From Flaccisagitta enflata (Eukaryota > Chaetognatha > Sagittoidea > Aphragmophora), in NCBI GenBank assembly GCA_965153355.1, contig OZ231128.1, forward strand, positions 44,082,001 to 44,146,000: DNA of 64,000 nt, in the 5' to 3' direction. Each line of letters opens with the position of its first letter. Within the stretch, counting starts at the first letter, position 1. The notes beneath the pieces are model-generated. The model was not told where the DNA came from. It saw only the letters and a list, made by a program, of their open reading frames with translations, and did not search any database. A program made the translations under genes and the position numbers. Positions 1 through 11,348 of this stretch are shown in pieces.

Positions 1-840
1 TTGAAATAATTGTCTGATTGAGCTGTTCTTGTAGTCTAGGATATGTAAAATTTTCTGCTGAATCCAATGGTCTGAGTTAGAACACTCCATATTGATGTCT
101 TCATGCACTTTGATTTCACGAGTTATCTGTTTTGACAGCCAAATATGTTAAAGGAATTAAGTATCTTTCAATTAAGTTATATAGAAAAAATGAAGTTTGG
201 GAAATGACTTATATGACCCATCCTGTTGAAATTGCTGCAACTTGCTGCAATCATATCATGAATTTGCAGCAAATTGCCGCAATCACACAATTCTAAGCTA
301 AAAACGCGCGGAATTCATTTTAATTAGTGAATGTGCATTCTTATGATAATTTAGTCCCTTTCAAAAGTTTTATGACATTCAGCAACCTGCTCAAATTGCA
401 GCATCTTCACTGCCTTTCTGTTACCTTGTGAAATATGCAGCAACTTGCAGCAAATCTCCCAAGGCAAGGCAACAGTGATTTTTGACTGTTCTAGCTGTTA
501 TAAAGCGTTTCCACCCATTTTAAAACAAGGCAGTATACATGATAACTCAGTCTTTTTTAGCGATCTTTTTTGACAGAGCCAGTCGGGCTCTCACTGCCGA
601 ATTTTACAGAGCCCAACAGAAAAACAGCGAGCCCAACAGAAAATAACCATTTTTGCCAATTTTCTAATCATGTGAGCCTACATAGCGCTGGCAAAAAACT
701 GCTTATTTGTATCGCTGTAAACTGAAATAGAAGGGTATTAAAGAGAACATTATGTAAGAAATTTCTTTTACCATCAACATCAAGACGTATTAACGCGTAT
801 TCAGCTCTTGGAAATAAGTCTAAGTTGAGGTCATTTGCTG
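1..840. other. AT-rich non-coding stretch with a small GCTGCAA foldback
   Basis: I see no gene. Positions 230-460 carry repeated TTGCTGCAA and TTGCAGCAA words in opposite orientations (near 234-250, 264-283, 398-404 and 436-454), so this part could fold into an imperfect hairpin and may be a decayed MITE. Positions 570-645 hold short repeats of GAGCCCAACAG. The remainder shows no splice-bounded open frame. Confidence 0.5.
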
Positions 841-1004
841 TTTTTAGTTGCGGACACGCAACTCTATAAGAGGCTTTGTCTGTCCATCGGTCGGTCCGTC
901 GGTCCATCGGTCCGTCCGTAACCATCGAATCGAAAAGTGGGAAAACGCGCATTTCCGCCCCTGCCCACCCGTCCGCAACTGATGGCCGTGTATCCGGCCT
1001 TGTT
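841..1004 (-). mobile_element. H-family element, class 3 (AGTTGCGGAC)
   Basis: On the minus strand this copy runs from ACAAGGCCGG through a GGGTGGGCAGGGGC block and a GACC/GACG tetranucleotide run to a terminal hairpin and CTAAAAA. The inner 5' segment (plus-strand 971-980, GTCCGCAACT) is a perfect 10/10 reverse complement of the hairpin arm at 846-855. The ends are clear, no long coding frame is present, and the copy appears intact at 164 bp. Confidence 0.8.
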
Positions 1005-1749
1005 TGTTTAGGAGATATAAGATTAAAATTGCTTAATGTAACGTATACTTACAACCCCAAAAAATGAGAATTTAAAGAAAAGTGCTCCGGTAATTTTTTT
1101 TGCGCTCAATTGCTCTGGAATATATATGGGCTGGACCCCCAGAAACTGCAAAAAAGTGACAGTTCCCCTAGTTTTTAGTACCTGGTGGAGAAACAGAGCT
1201 GTGAAAAGGGAGTGAGCGAAGTGAGTAAGTGAGCCCGTGGACAGAGCGAGTTAGTGACAAGGGAGTGAGCGAAGTGCTGCAAAGTGAGTGAGTAGTGCAA
1301 GTGAATAAATGTATTGAACGACTGAGTGACCTGTTAGAAACGGGATTGTTTGTGTCTAAATACACGTCATCAGTCTGATGGCTCAAATCTCATTTCCCAT
1401 GTGCTCAGACATAGGTTATTGGTCCCCAGACAATAAGATTTTTCTTTCCTTCCGAGAAGCAAAGATTTCCCCCTAAAAGGTTCCGACATGAGGAGTCTGT
1501 CTCAAATGGTAATTCTTTGAAAAAATCATGACAACTAATACTCTTAGATGATAGATTCATGAAACAACTTCACAAATTTTGGGTGATTTACTCCTGAAAT
1601 AGAGAGAAAATGATTCAGGATAACTGTAAAACTGATCTACCATAGAAAATTTCTAGAAAATTTCATTTTTCTAAATTTTTTTTCCATAGTTATATTTCAA
1701 GATCTTCCGACTCTGTCACTCAGCTTCCGAGAAGCGGCGCTTCTCGCTT
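1005..1749. other. Non-coding; partial Z repeat
   Basis: No gene is visible. Positions 1190-1320 contain a GAGTGAGCGAAGTGAG-type degenerate repeat (family Z), also found at 32680-32790 and, interrupted, around 27500-29990. Confidence 0.45.
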
Positions 1750-1880
1750 CTCCACAATCTGTACATCTGTTGGTCCCTATGGGGCCGCTGCCCCTCTAAC
1801 CATCTCAACCCTACATAAACTAACCTAGGGGCATGGGGTACCGCTGACCATCTAACGCTTTCGTGAATATTTTCTTTTTA
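1750..1880. repeat. Fragment of Y-family terminus
   Basis: The GGGGCCGCTGCCCCTC block followed by GGGTACCGCTGACCATCTAA matches the right ends of the complete Y elements near 39395-39475 and 41790-41870. No left partner is visible, so it is a truncated copy. Confidence 0.6.
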
Positions 1881-1920
1881 CTTTTGCACTACTGCTCTTG
1901 CCCAAATGCATGAGTAGTCT

Positions 1921-2035
1921 GTTTTGATGCGACCGTCAAAAACCCATCTCTATAAGATGATCTGTCCATCCATCCATCGGTCCATCCGTCCATCCATCCA
2001 TTGGTCCATCCATCCATTCATCCATATGTATATAT
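1921..2035 (-). repeat. H-related 3' end with (CATC)n
   Basis: GATGCGACCG followed by a degenerate arm, CATCTCTATAAGATG, and a CATC/GGTC tetranucleotide run resembles the 3' end of the class 6 H copy at 40712-40980. No matching 5' segment was found nearby. Confidence 0.5.
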
Positions 2036-3020
2036 GTCCTCGCCTTTTTCAAAATCAGTGAAAATGCATTGTTTTCAAACCTTGGAATACTCAAAAGCAT
2101 AAGTCGAGGTGCAAACGAAGATCAAGTAAGAAGAGTCAAAACAATTTTTTCAATGTTCTAAATTTTACTAATTTAGATTTGTTTTATAAAAGAATATAAA
2201 TGTTATATCATATGTTTTTTAGTTTTGCATAGACAATCATTTGTAGATAACTAGAGAGTGCTGAGCAAATAAAAAGGGGAGAAAAAAAGAAGGAAATCTA
2301 AAGAATATTCAATTTTGCAACTTCACTAATCTTATGGAAAATTCTAACATTTTTTTCAAAATGCAATATTTTGCATTTTCAAAAACATGGCCTCATTATA
2401 AGAACATATAAGATGAGGGCCATGTTCTTAGAAATGCAAAATTGTTCAATTTGTTCAAGTCTTAGAATTTTCCCTTCGCAGGTTTTGAATTTTTGCTCTC
2501 TTTTTTTTACAGAATCTATTATTTCCAGTGATTCTTTTTTTTTTCTGTTAATAAAACAAAGCAATGACTTTATCATACTTGGGTTTTTTTTACTAACAGA
2601 ATAATACTAAACTACAAAATTACAAATTTCATCAAAAAAATCACAAATTAGTCATCAATATAATTATGAAAAGATATTGAAACCGAAATTTCATCTTTAT
2701 TTGCACCCCGACATAATTAGGTTCATTCAGAGACACCGGGACTGTTGCCTGTTCCTCTATATATCTCAAATGTCTTGTGCCAAAGTCAATACACGTAGAG
2801 ATAAGTCTGGATGCTAGTTGCTTAATTGGGCATGTTTATCACTGCCTCTGTCCACTTTCATGCGACTTGGGTAACCATGTCTCTGACCTTGTTCTTCCCA
2901 AAGTTGTCAATATTTTCAATTATGATTTTTTTTGTCATTTACAAAAGTACCCATGTAGCATCGGAATTCTTTTGTCCAATCTTCATTTGTCTGTCCAATG
3001 ATCGTTGTAAGATGGTCAGC
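2036..3020. other. AT-rich non-coding; one short hairpin
   Basis: I find no gene. Positions ~2373-2445 form an imperfect hairpin (GCATTTTCAAAAACATGGCC paired with GGGCCATGTTCTTAGAAATG). Short frames here overlap this palindrome on both strands and are not convincing. Confidence 0.45.
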
Positions 3021-3029
3021 TGTACCTAA

Positions 3030-3740
3030 TGCCCGTGAGTTAGTGTATGTAGGGATCAGATGGTGAGAGAGGCAGCGGCCTCAAAGGGACCGATGACCTA
3101 TGCTTGGGCTGATGGGAAATCATTGAAAATTAAAAACTCAGGATTTTCAAAACTAATTGATATCCATGAGGAAATTAAAGCTTCGAATTTTCTTTAAAAT
3201 GGTGCCAAGAATGAATGATAGATGAATGAACTTAATTTTAACTAGTCATCCAAGGATCGCACATGGTCAGCGGTACCCGATGCCCTGCTTCGAGTAATCA
3301 GCTAAAGAGGTGGAGTGGGAGCAGGGCAGCGGCCCCAAAGGGCCGATGTCCTGTAGGACACGGGTGAATTTCCATACGTCCTGAGAGAGCATATTTGGGG
3401 TAATTTTCCATAATATTCATTGAGAATTTGGAATTTTTCTCAATTTTTTGTCAATTTGCCATGTTATTCAATGGGAATTTGAGGCCTGAGAGGCTGGATT
3501 AAAAGCCCAAGAGGCTGAATTTGAGGCCCATGAGGCTGGATTTGAGGCCTGAGAGGCTGGATTTGAGGCCTGAGAGGCCAGATTTGAGGCCCGAGAGGCC
3601 AGATTTGAGGCCTGAGAGGCTGGATTTGAGTCTGGGGAGGCTTGAGAAGCTTCGGAGGGGGGGGGGTACGTACAGAAGGATGTACATAATTTTTAGCCCC
3701 TGTGTCCTACAGGACATCGGCCCTTTGGGCCGCTGCCCAA
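3030..3740. mobile_element. Y-family element with 20-bp GAGGCCTGAGAG minisatellite
   Basis: Left blocks (GGCAGCGGCCTCAAAGGG near 3074; GGGCAGCGGCCCCAAAGGG near 3326) and a right block (GGCCCTTTGGGCCGCTGCCC near 3719) form an inverted pair. Each is self-complementary and capable of a G/C hairpin. Between them, 3480-3640 is a tandem ~20-bp unit GATTTGAGGCCTGAGAGGCY. Other copies are at 38937, 41111 and 51865. I do not know this family by name. Confidence 0.65.
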
Positions 3741-4229
3741 AAACCAACAGAAATCACAAAGCAGGGTAATTGTAATAAGCTTGCTTTTTGGGATAGTCAA
3801 TGAAAGTCGAATAGACTTTTTTTTCAAAACGGTCCCCTAAAAATATAAATCATTAAGAAAAGAATATGTCAAATAACGTGAAACGGGAGAGTATAAAACT
3901 CAAATTCCGAGATGAAGTTTCCGAGTAAAATCCAAGTGAAATCATCCATATGGGGAGTTGAATTTAAAAACTCCCCCAAATATTATGAAATGGATTTCGG
4001 CAATAGCCTTAAAATTTGCCAGAAAATATGAGGGGGTCAACATATTTTGTACACGAAATAGATGCATCATCTTGAAAAAGGTAATACAATCAGGAATGCT
4101 CAGCCATAGGAGATCTCGTAAATTCTTTACATCAACACGCCCACGTGGGTCCATGCCATGACTAAAACAAATTATCTTACACTGTAAAACATTCCTGAAG
4201 ACGTTCAGAGGTTCTTTTAAGAAAACAAG
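3741..4229. other. Non-coding stretch
   Basis: No gene or recognisable repeat apart from short AT-rich runs. Overlapping short frames on both strands at 3942-4161 have no supporting features. Confidence 0.4.
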
Positions 4230-5222
4230 TTTTTAGTCGCGTGCACGCGACTCTACAACCTGCTTTTTTGGTCCATTGGTCCGTCGGTCCGTTGGTCCGT
4301 TGGTCCGTCACACGTTACTTTTTTTATACTTTAAGTTATTTCTAGTCATTCTATGTCATTTTAAGTCATTCTAAGTTATTCTAAGTCATTCCAAGTCATT
4401 CCAAGTTATTCTAAGTCATTCTAAGTTATTCTAAGTTATTTTAAGTCAAATAGGTCAAAGTAGTCATTTCAGTGATTTTAGGTCTTTTTAAGTCATTTAA
4501 ACACAGTGGGCCTTAATTAGATATGAGTTAAAAAAAATCCCCAGTGGTAGTGACTTGTATGAGTAGGTACAATTTGTAGTAGAAAATTGATGTAGACCCT
4601 TAAAAAAAAGTTTCCTTTGAAATTTTTTGCAAAAATCGTTAAAAGATATCAATTTTTGTATATATTTACAAATAGATCTCAAGGATATATCAGTTTCAAC
4701 ATTCTGACTCAAGATTCACATTTCTGGTGAACTTTCCAATCATTTGATAGGTCACACTATACACTGTCATGGAAAAATAAGATTTTCATTTCATTTTAGG
4801 CCACCGTTGCTTTCTTTGTAACGGTGGCATAGAAAATAAAAATCTTATTTTTTTCATGAAAGTATATGGTGTGACCTATGAAATGATTGGAAATTTCACC
4901 AGGAATGTGAATCTTTAGTCAGAATTTTGAAACTGATATATCATTGAGATCTATATATAAATATATACAAAAATGGATTCTTTTTAACAATTTTTGCAAA
5001 AATTTTCAAGGGAAATTTTCTTCTAAGAGTTTACATCAATTCTCCGCTATAGATTGTACCTACTCATATAAGTCACTCCCTTAGGGGATATTTTTTAACT
5101 CATACCCAGTTAAGGCCCACTGTGTAAAGTTGTCTTGAGTCATTTTAAGTCATCTTGAGTCAATAAAAGTCATCTTAAGTTATTTATGTCTCGCACGCGA
5201 CTTATAGGTGTTGGCCTTGTTT
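4230..5222 (-). mobile_element. H-family element, class 1, with 10-bp minisatellite, split by a foldback element
   Basis: The hairpin end is at 4230-4253 (AGTCGCGTGC at 4235-4244) and the other end is CACGCGACTTATAGGTG...GGCCTTGT at 5193-5220. The inner segment 5193-5202 is a perfect partner of the hairpin arm. The central microsatellite includes a 10-bp unit (AAGTCATTCT, 4325-4455) that resumes after 5126, so the foldback element at 4501-5125 inserted inside this array. Confidence 0.75.
4501..5125. mobile_element. Foldback MITE, 625 bp, inside an H element
   Basis: ACACAGTGGGCCTTAA at the left matches TTAAGGCCCACTGTGT at the right. Similarity continues inward nearly to the centre, where GGCCACCGTT pairs with AACGGTGGC near 4799-4830. 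If the element begins at CACAGTGG, it is flanked by TAAA on both sides, a possible 4-bp target duplication. No transposase is present. A GATAGGTCRCACT word near the centre also occurs in the foldback at 35979-36985. Confidence 0.75.
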
Positions 5223-5285
5223 TTTCTCAGCACGATCATGTTCTTTTTTTACAACGAAGTAAAAACTTGGAAATCCTTAAGCAAA

Positions 5286-5657
5286 TTTTTTAGTTGCTGG
5301 CTAAGCAACACTGTAATGGTCTGTGTACGTAAGAAGGAAGGTCTGTCAGTCCATAACGCGAAACCTGGGATGAGGCAAAATTGAATGAGATAGTGGAATC
5401 TGAGCAACACTGCTCCTGCCCACCCGCAATGTAGCCTCCACCCCGCTCCACACTGCCCCTGCCCACCCGTATCATGCCCCTGCCACCCGTATCACTGGCC
5501 CTGCCCACCCATATCACTGCCTCTGCCCACCTGTATCACTGCTCCTGCCCACAGATATCACTGCCCCTGCCCACCTGTATCACTGCCCCTGCCCACCCGT
5601 ATCACTGCCCTTGCCCACCCGCCAGTGACTACTTATTGGCCGTGTATCCCGCCTTGT
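5286..5657 (-). mobile_element. H-family element, class 4 (GCTGGC), with 5' minisatellite expansion
   Basis: The hairpin end AGTTGCTGGC is at 5292-5301 and the opposite end GGCCGTGTATCCCGCCTTGT is near 5638-5657. The partner segment 5621-5630 (GCCAGTGACT) matches 8 of 10 positions. The TGCCCACCCGTATCACTGCC unit, about 21 bp, is repeated many times over 5405-5620. It is an expansion of the family's own 5' GGGTGGGCAGGGGC block, and translations of it are not real proteins. Confidence 0.75.
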
Positions 5658-5839
5658 AAATTTTTGACCATCTGTCTTCATCTTTGTGCCATTCTGCCAT
5701 TCTGTTTCTAAACAATCAATGCAAGGACAACCAGCTAGGTCTCATCTGAAAGATCTTTAACAGAGCTTCAGAATGACCATGGAATTTGATATGTATTTGT
5801 CATTGCTTGAATGTGAAAAACTGACAAATATTTTTTCGT

Positions 5840-5920
5840 TATTTTTTCTATAGTTATGGCTTGGACCAACAGACCAACCGACCAACCGACATTTTTTTTT
5901 TCGCGTAGCACGCGACTCAA
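5840..5920 (+). repeat. Truncated H-family 3' end
   Basis: A GACCAACC run leads to CGCGTAGCACGCGACT at 5902-5917 followed by poly-A. No 5' end was found upstream. The poly-A runs straight into the GA array at 5943. Confidence 0.55.
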
Positions 5921-5935
5921 AAAAAAAAAAAAAAG

Positions 5936-5942
<7 letters not shown>

Positions 5943-6001
<59 letters not shown>
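5943..6001. repeat. (GA)n microsatellite
   Basis: An uninterrupted GA run between an H-element fragment and the large palindrome that starts at 6025. Confidence 0.95.
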
Positions 6002-6004
<3 letters not shown>

Positions 6005-6024
6005 AGCAGATGGAGATGGAGACT

Positions 6025-9024
6025 GGGCCGTAGGACCCTTATGAAGGCAGATCGGCTACCAACAGCAGGGACTGGCTTCATTCATCATAACAACAAGATT
6101 TGCCAAGTTTCATGACCATACGATCGATTTTACTCATGGCCGCCACCCCCCCTAAAATCCCAGCATGAGGGTTGTTGTGGTAAAAATTCCAACTTTGGGT
6201 CACTTTGGCCTCAAAACTAGGCCCCTTTGAATTTAAATTTTGACCTAAAATCCATGAGATTATAAAACTAGAGCTCAAGAGCTAACTAATGGTGCAATCC
6301 TCATGTTTTTATCTTATTTTGCTGAGATTTGAGAGCATTTCAAAGATGAAAGGGTATGAGGGTCAAATTGCATCCTATTTTCAGTGGCAATTTTGACATT
6401 TTTCACAGATTTGAACATATTTTGGCTTTGGATGGACCAATCTGCATGAAATTGGTGATCAAATTGAAGAGTTTTTGCTGCTCTAGCTGATGGTAAAAAA
6501 ATTTTTGATCAATTTTGCCCTCAATTTTTTTTATTGACTGTAGAAGCAGGTGTAAAAAAGTTGATTTTCTTGAAAATTGAGCAATTTTGGACAAAAAATT
6601 AGACCACTTCCATTTTTAAAAAAGACTTAAAATCCATGAGCAAAATAAAGAGCTGCTCAAGAGCTAACTAGTGGTGCAGTCGGCATGTCAATATGTTTTT
6701 GCATTTAGATTTTACAGAACTTTAAAGATCAAAGGGTATGTCAAAACGACCATTTATGGTCACTTTGGCCATTTTGGCCTCAATATGGGATCACTTTGCT
6801 GTAGAAATCGATAAAAAGATCTGTGAGATTATAAAACTAGAGCTAAAGAGCTAACCAGTGGTGCAATCCGCATATTTTATCTTAATTTGTTAAGATTCTA
6901 GAGCATTTCAAAGATGAAAGGGTAGGAAGGTCAAATTGCAGCTTAAATTTCAATGGCGATTATGACACTTTTCGCTAATTTCAATATTTCTCGGCTTTGG
7001 ATGAACCAATCTGCATGAAATTGGTGACCAAACTGGAGAGTTTTTGCTGCTCTAGCAGATGGTAAAAGATTTTTTGATCGATATGCCCCCCAATTTTTTT
7101 TAATGACCATGGAAGCAGATGCAAAAAGTGTTTTTTTTTAAATATGGGCAATTATGGACCACAAATTTGGCTACTTCCAATTCAATAATTGACCTAAAAT
7201 CCATGACCAAAATGAAGAATTGTTCGAGAGCTAACTAGTGGTGCAATCGCCATGTCTTTATGATTTTGCATTTAGATTTGACAGAATTTAAAAGATTAAA
7301 GGGACTGTTTAAATTAGTATGTGAGGCCTTTTTGGCCATTTTGACCCATAATTTGAGTCACTCTGCCGTAAATATTGGTCAAAAAATCCATGAGACATTA
7401 AAACTAGAGCTCCAGAGCTAGCCAGTGTTGTAATCGGCATGATGTTATCTAGATTTGTCTAGATTTGAGAGCATTTTAAGGATAAGGGAAGATGATGTAT
7501 TTTGAGGTACATTTTGCCACAGTAATTTTGTCAGTTCACACATTACTCATTGTAAATTTGCTTTGGATGGACCAATTGTCACAAAATTGGTAACCAAAAT
7601 GAAGAGTTTTTGATATTCTAGATGATTGTAGGAAAAGTTTGGATCAATATGTCGCCGAAAAGTGTATAGAGGCTTTAAAAGTTGAAAAAAAAAATTTGAG
7701 CCCAAAATAACAAAAATTACCAAAACCTTCATCTTAGAACCCACTGTTCTTCGGAGCTCTAATAAATCTATGTGCTTCAACATATTGAGATACCAATTGC
7801 ACCACTGGTTAGCTCTTGAGCTGTAGTTTGATTTGCTCATGAATTTCTTGTCTTTTTCTAGCTCTGAAGCACCTAAATTTAGTGACAAAAGTAACCAAAT
7901 GGGCAAAAAAATACTCTTTTTAGCACCTGCTTCTACAGTCTCCAAAACATTTTGAGGGTCATATCGATCAAAAATTTTACCAGAATCAGTTAGAGCATCA
8001 AAAAATCTTCAATTTGGTCACCAATTTTATCCATATTTGTCCATCCAAAGTGAAGATATATCAAAAAATGTAAAAATTGTCAAATTTGACCCCCTAGTTT
8101 ATCCAGTAAAATAACCCCCATACCCTTCCATCTTTAAAATGCTCTCAAACTTAAACAAAAAGTGCAAAATGCAACATGCGAATTGCACCAATGGTTAGCT
8201 CTTGAGCTCCAGGTTTATAATCTCACAGATTTTTCTATCGATTTCTGCGGCAAAGTGAACCCAAATTGTTGCCAAAACGGCCAAAGTGACCATAAATGGT
8301 CATTTTGACATACCCTTTGACCTTGAAGTTATGTAAAATCTACATGCAAAAACATATTGACATGCTGATTGCATCACTAGTTAGCTCATGAGGAGCTCTT
8401 TATTTTGCTCATGGATTTTAAGTCTTTTTTAAAAATGGAGGTGGTCTAATTTTTTGTCCAAAATTGCTCAATTTTGAAGAAAATCGACTTTTTTACACCT
8501 GCTCCTACAGTCAATAAAAAAAATTGAGGGCAAAATTGATCAAAAATAATTTTACCATCAGCTAAAGCAGCAAAAACTCTTCAATTTGATCACCAATTTC
8601 ATGCAGATTGGTCCATCCAAAGCCAAAATATGTTCAAATCTGTGAAAAAATGTCAAAATTGCCACTGAAAAAAAGCTGCAATTTGACCCTCATACCCTTT
8701 CATCTTCAAAATGCTCTCAAATCTCAACAAATTAAGATAAAAACATGCGGATTGCACTACTAGTTAGCTCTTGAGCTCTAGTTTTATAATCTCATGGATT
8801 TTAGGTCAAAATTCAAATTCGAAGGGGCCTAATTTTGAGGCCAAAGTGACCCAAAGTTGGAATTTTTACCACAACAACCCTCATGCTGGGATTTTAGGGG
8901 GGGTGGCGGCCATGAGTAAAATCGATCATATGATCATGAAACTTGGCAAATCTTGTTGTTATGATGAATGAAGCCAGTCCCTGCTGTTGGTAGCCGATCT
9001 GCCTTCATAAGGGTCCTACGGCCC
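6025..9024. repeat. 3.0-kb palindrome built from five ~570-bp units
   Basis: GGGCCGTAGGACCCTTATG at 6025 is the exact reverse complement of the sequence ending at 9024, and the match extends inward with scattered differences. Each arm is itself tandem. A landmark word (CCAATCTGCATGAAATTGG or close variants) recurs about every 570 bp, at ~6437, ~7009 and ~7571 forward, and at ~8015 and ~8597 in reverse. GAGCTAACTAGTGGTGCAAT-like words alternate at 390 and 180 bp. The centre near 7520-7720 is unpaired. Short frames near both ends encode the same ~66 residues simply because of the palindrome. No transposase is seen. Confidence 0.85.
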
Positions 9025-9289
9025 ATTGGAGAAGTAAAGGGAGATCGGCGCAAATCCCTCACTGAATTAGACGCCGTCGCAGCTACTGGACATTATAAGA
9101 TAAAGCAGGCCAACAATATCGAGTTATAGCTTTATTGTCTAGCAAATGCTATGCTTGTTGCTCATAGAATTTTGATAACAACATGGTTGCGATGGCAAGA
9201 TGCGCCGCATGCTGCTTTATCTTGTAGTATCTGAGCTGACTAATATATGGCTTCCCCGCCCCTTTTCTCCCCAAACTTTGGCATGAAAG
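9025..9289. other. Sequence upstream of the first recognised exon
   Basis: No exon can be supported. A short inverted pair (ATAAGATAAAGCAG near 9096 and CTGCTTTATCTTGT near 9211) is present. Further 5' exons and the promoter of the receptor-like gene should lie here or left of the palindrome, but I could not identify them. Confidence 0.4.
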
Positions 9290-9333
9290 GACCCGAACAC
9301 GTGTTACTGTCAGTGCAATGGATTTATGACCAG
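9290..9333 (+). CDS. Receptor-like gene, exon a (tentative, 44 nt)
   Basis: A short candidate exon bounded by a pyrimidine-rich tract ending GAAAG and by the donor CAG/GTAATT. It reads 14 codons plus two bases, giving DPNTCYCQCNGFMT with three clustered cysteines, and joins in phase to exon b. An in-frame TGA just upstream (9284-9286) means it must begin after that point if real. The left boundary is the least certain part of this gene model. The initiator Met and signal peptide are not in the exons I can see. Confidence 0.45.
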
Positions 9334-9451
9334 GTAATTCAATGACTAGGTTGGTTAAAGCTGATTCCTCATGTCTGAGATTGAAATTGAACAATGCGAA
9401 TGTATTTGTTTTCAATCAGTCACAACTAATGATATATCTGATCTTTACCAG

Positions 9452-9584
9452 GCACAACGAAAGCGATGGTGAGATAAATTGGGACACGACGAGATACTTG
9501 AGAATGAGGGGTTCTTTCAATTCTCAATTGCAATCCTGCGTCGATATCATCGGGCCCACGGACACTCTCTGCCAAAATGTGATG
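9452..9584 (+). CDS. Receptor-like gene, exon b (ectodomain)
   Basis: The acceptor TGATCTTTACCAG and donor ATG/GTGAGT bound a 133-nt open exon entering in phase 2 and leaving in phase 0. It encodes an extracellular segment beginning HNESDGEINW, with an NES sequon at its start and cysteines in QSCVDI and TLCQNV. The donor lies only 17 bases before a GT microsatellite, so long frames crossing 9602-9717 are artefacts of reading into the intron. I do not recognise the domain family. Later exons place it outside the cell, before a single transmembrane helix. Confidence 0.7.
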
Positions 9585-9597
9585 GTGAGTTGCTTGT

Positions 9598-9720
<123 letters not shown>

Positions 9721-9773
9721 GATTTGTGTGTATCCATGAAACGCGGATTTTCTTTCCAATTTCCTATCCACAG

Positions 9774-9854
9774 ATTAATATGAAGGCGATCGCTCGGCCG
9801 CACATTTCCATTCTCCATCATTTTCTCACTCCTGATGATGAAATTCTGATTGCT
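9774..9854 (+). CDS. Receptor-like gene, exon c (ectodomain)
   Basis: A strong acceptor (CAATTTCCTATCCACAG) and a consensus donor (GCT/GTAAGT) enclose an 81-nt exon, exactly 27 codons, entering and leaving in phase 0. It reads INMKAIARPHISILHHFL and continues TPDDEILIA. It follows exon b without a frame change and precedes exon d at a phase-0 junction. It has no cysteine and no glycosylation sequon. The domain is not recognised. Confidence 0.75.
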
Positions 9855-11348
9855 GTAAGTACCAAATTCCTGTCAACCACTTTCCAATTGTCTTTGAATG
9901 GATAACAAACATAGTGCCCTTATCTGTTTGGTAAGCATTAGTTTTTTGGGTTAAACTCAGAATGGATGTTTGCTAAGTTGGTTTTTGCTACATAGACAAC
10001 TACGAGTGATGCGCGTAGTAACCAGCCAGTGAGGGCTCACAAGGCCGTCTTCTATACTTTTCAGTGGGGGTGTAGTAAGGGATATTGTTCCACCTGTCAT
10101 AGCTTGTTGATTAAGATGAATGGTTATTGTTTTGATTTAAGATGGACCCGATCAACCTGACAGCCTAGAAATTTGTCTCAAAAAAGAAAAACAAAACAAA
10201 AACTTTTTAACGGACTCAAAATACGGTAAACAGGAAATAACCAGAGTTTAAAAAATCATAGAGAACAAAAGTAAACAGAAATAATAAGTAGCTGCAATGC
10301 CTACACAGCATGTGTCGAACGAACGCAGCTTTTTTGAAACATTATCAACGACACACTCCTTCTTTTCTTACAGTTGTTGAACAAGACTGATTTTGACCCT
10401 TAAATTCATGTTCTTCACGATCAAAAGTGGCTCAGCCTTTCATGTTTCAATGTTTCATCCAGCATGGCCTTTGTTCCACACATGTGGACTGAAGAGGTAA
10501 TGTCCTCAATCGGGCAAATGAAATTGACTTACCGCTCTGGTATTTTAACCATGGAACTAAATTATTAAACAATTGGAAGAAATACAGTAGATCTTGTATA
10601 GACTTGAGATAACGGGGGCAAGCATTGTAAAAAAACAAAACAAATGAAACCAAGGGAGTGATATTTAGAATGTAGAGTAATAAAGGGAAGCTTTATTGCC
10701 CATGATAGCTGGTTGCCATGGAAACACATTTCCTTGTATTTTTGCTAAAACATAAATATTTTGAGAAATTTTTTGAGGGAACATTTTTAAAAAATTGAAT
10801 TTGCTACAACTTTCCCAAAGTATGTTCTGTAAGAATGTGGCTTGTTTAAGGGTTACTAAGGGGTGTCACACATGGATATGCTCCCTAGCAACGGCCAAAC
10901 GAGCAATTTTCTTACAAAACATACTGTGGGAAAGTTGTAGCAGATTTAACTTTAAGCAATGTTCCCTAAAAAAATCTCCCAAAATATTGATATTTTACCA
11001 AGAATATATGGAAATGTGTTTCCATAGCATCCTTTGATTAATATATAATCCAAATATCACTCCCCTGGCTTAATCTGTCGTTTCACAATGCTTGCCCCCG
11101 TTATCTCAAGTCTAGACGAGATCTACTGTAGCTGGATATTTGTTTTAAATGGGATGATATGGGATACGGCTATTATGAATTCAGATAATTACTGAACGTG
11201 CACATCCCACCGAAAGATCAGGTTTCTTAGTGAATAATAAGTCGTCGTAATATTTCACCCAAAACAAAAGAAAATAAATACTTATCTTCCTTCCACGATT
11301 ATTTTTTATCACACTGATTTAAAAAAAAACACTTATCCTTTCTTTAAG
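9855..11348. other. Intron between exons c and d
   Basis: A 1.49-kb intron with GTAAGT at its start and a CTTTCTTTAAG acceptor. It contains a TA-flanked palindromic MITE at 10585-11128 and otherwise non-coding sequence. Confidence 0.7.
10585..11128. mobile_element. TA-flanked palindromic MITE, 544 bp, copy 1
   Basis: CAGTAGATCTTGTATAGACT at the left pairs with the right end, whose reverse complement is CAGTAGATCTCGTCTAGACT, followed on both arms by TTGAGATAACGGGGGCAAGC. TA lies on both sides (10583-10584 and 11129-11130), as expected for Tc1/mariner-type insertion. The inner arms also pair, around a centre near 10860. A second copy lies at 33465-34014, just after the stop codon of the same gene. 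Confidence 0.85.

Noticed and set aside
841-1004. H elements as SINEs ending in poly-A
   Set aside because: The A tail is only about five bases and merges with A-rich targets, there is no A or B box, and the matched 5'-3' terminal pairs fit a DNA-level mechanism better. A retroposon origin is not fully excluded.
6078-8971. Two matching ~66-residue frames (MSSSFIISWILGQN...) as a duplicated gene
   Set aside because: They are the two arms of one palindrome read outward. The frames are short, AT-rich and lack splice sites.
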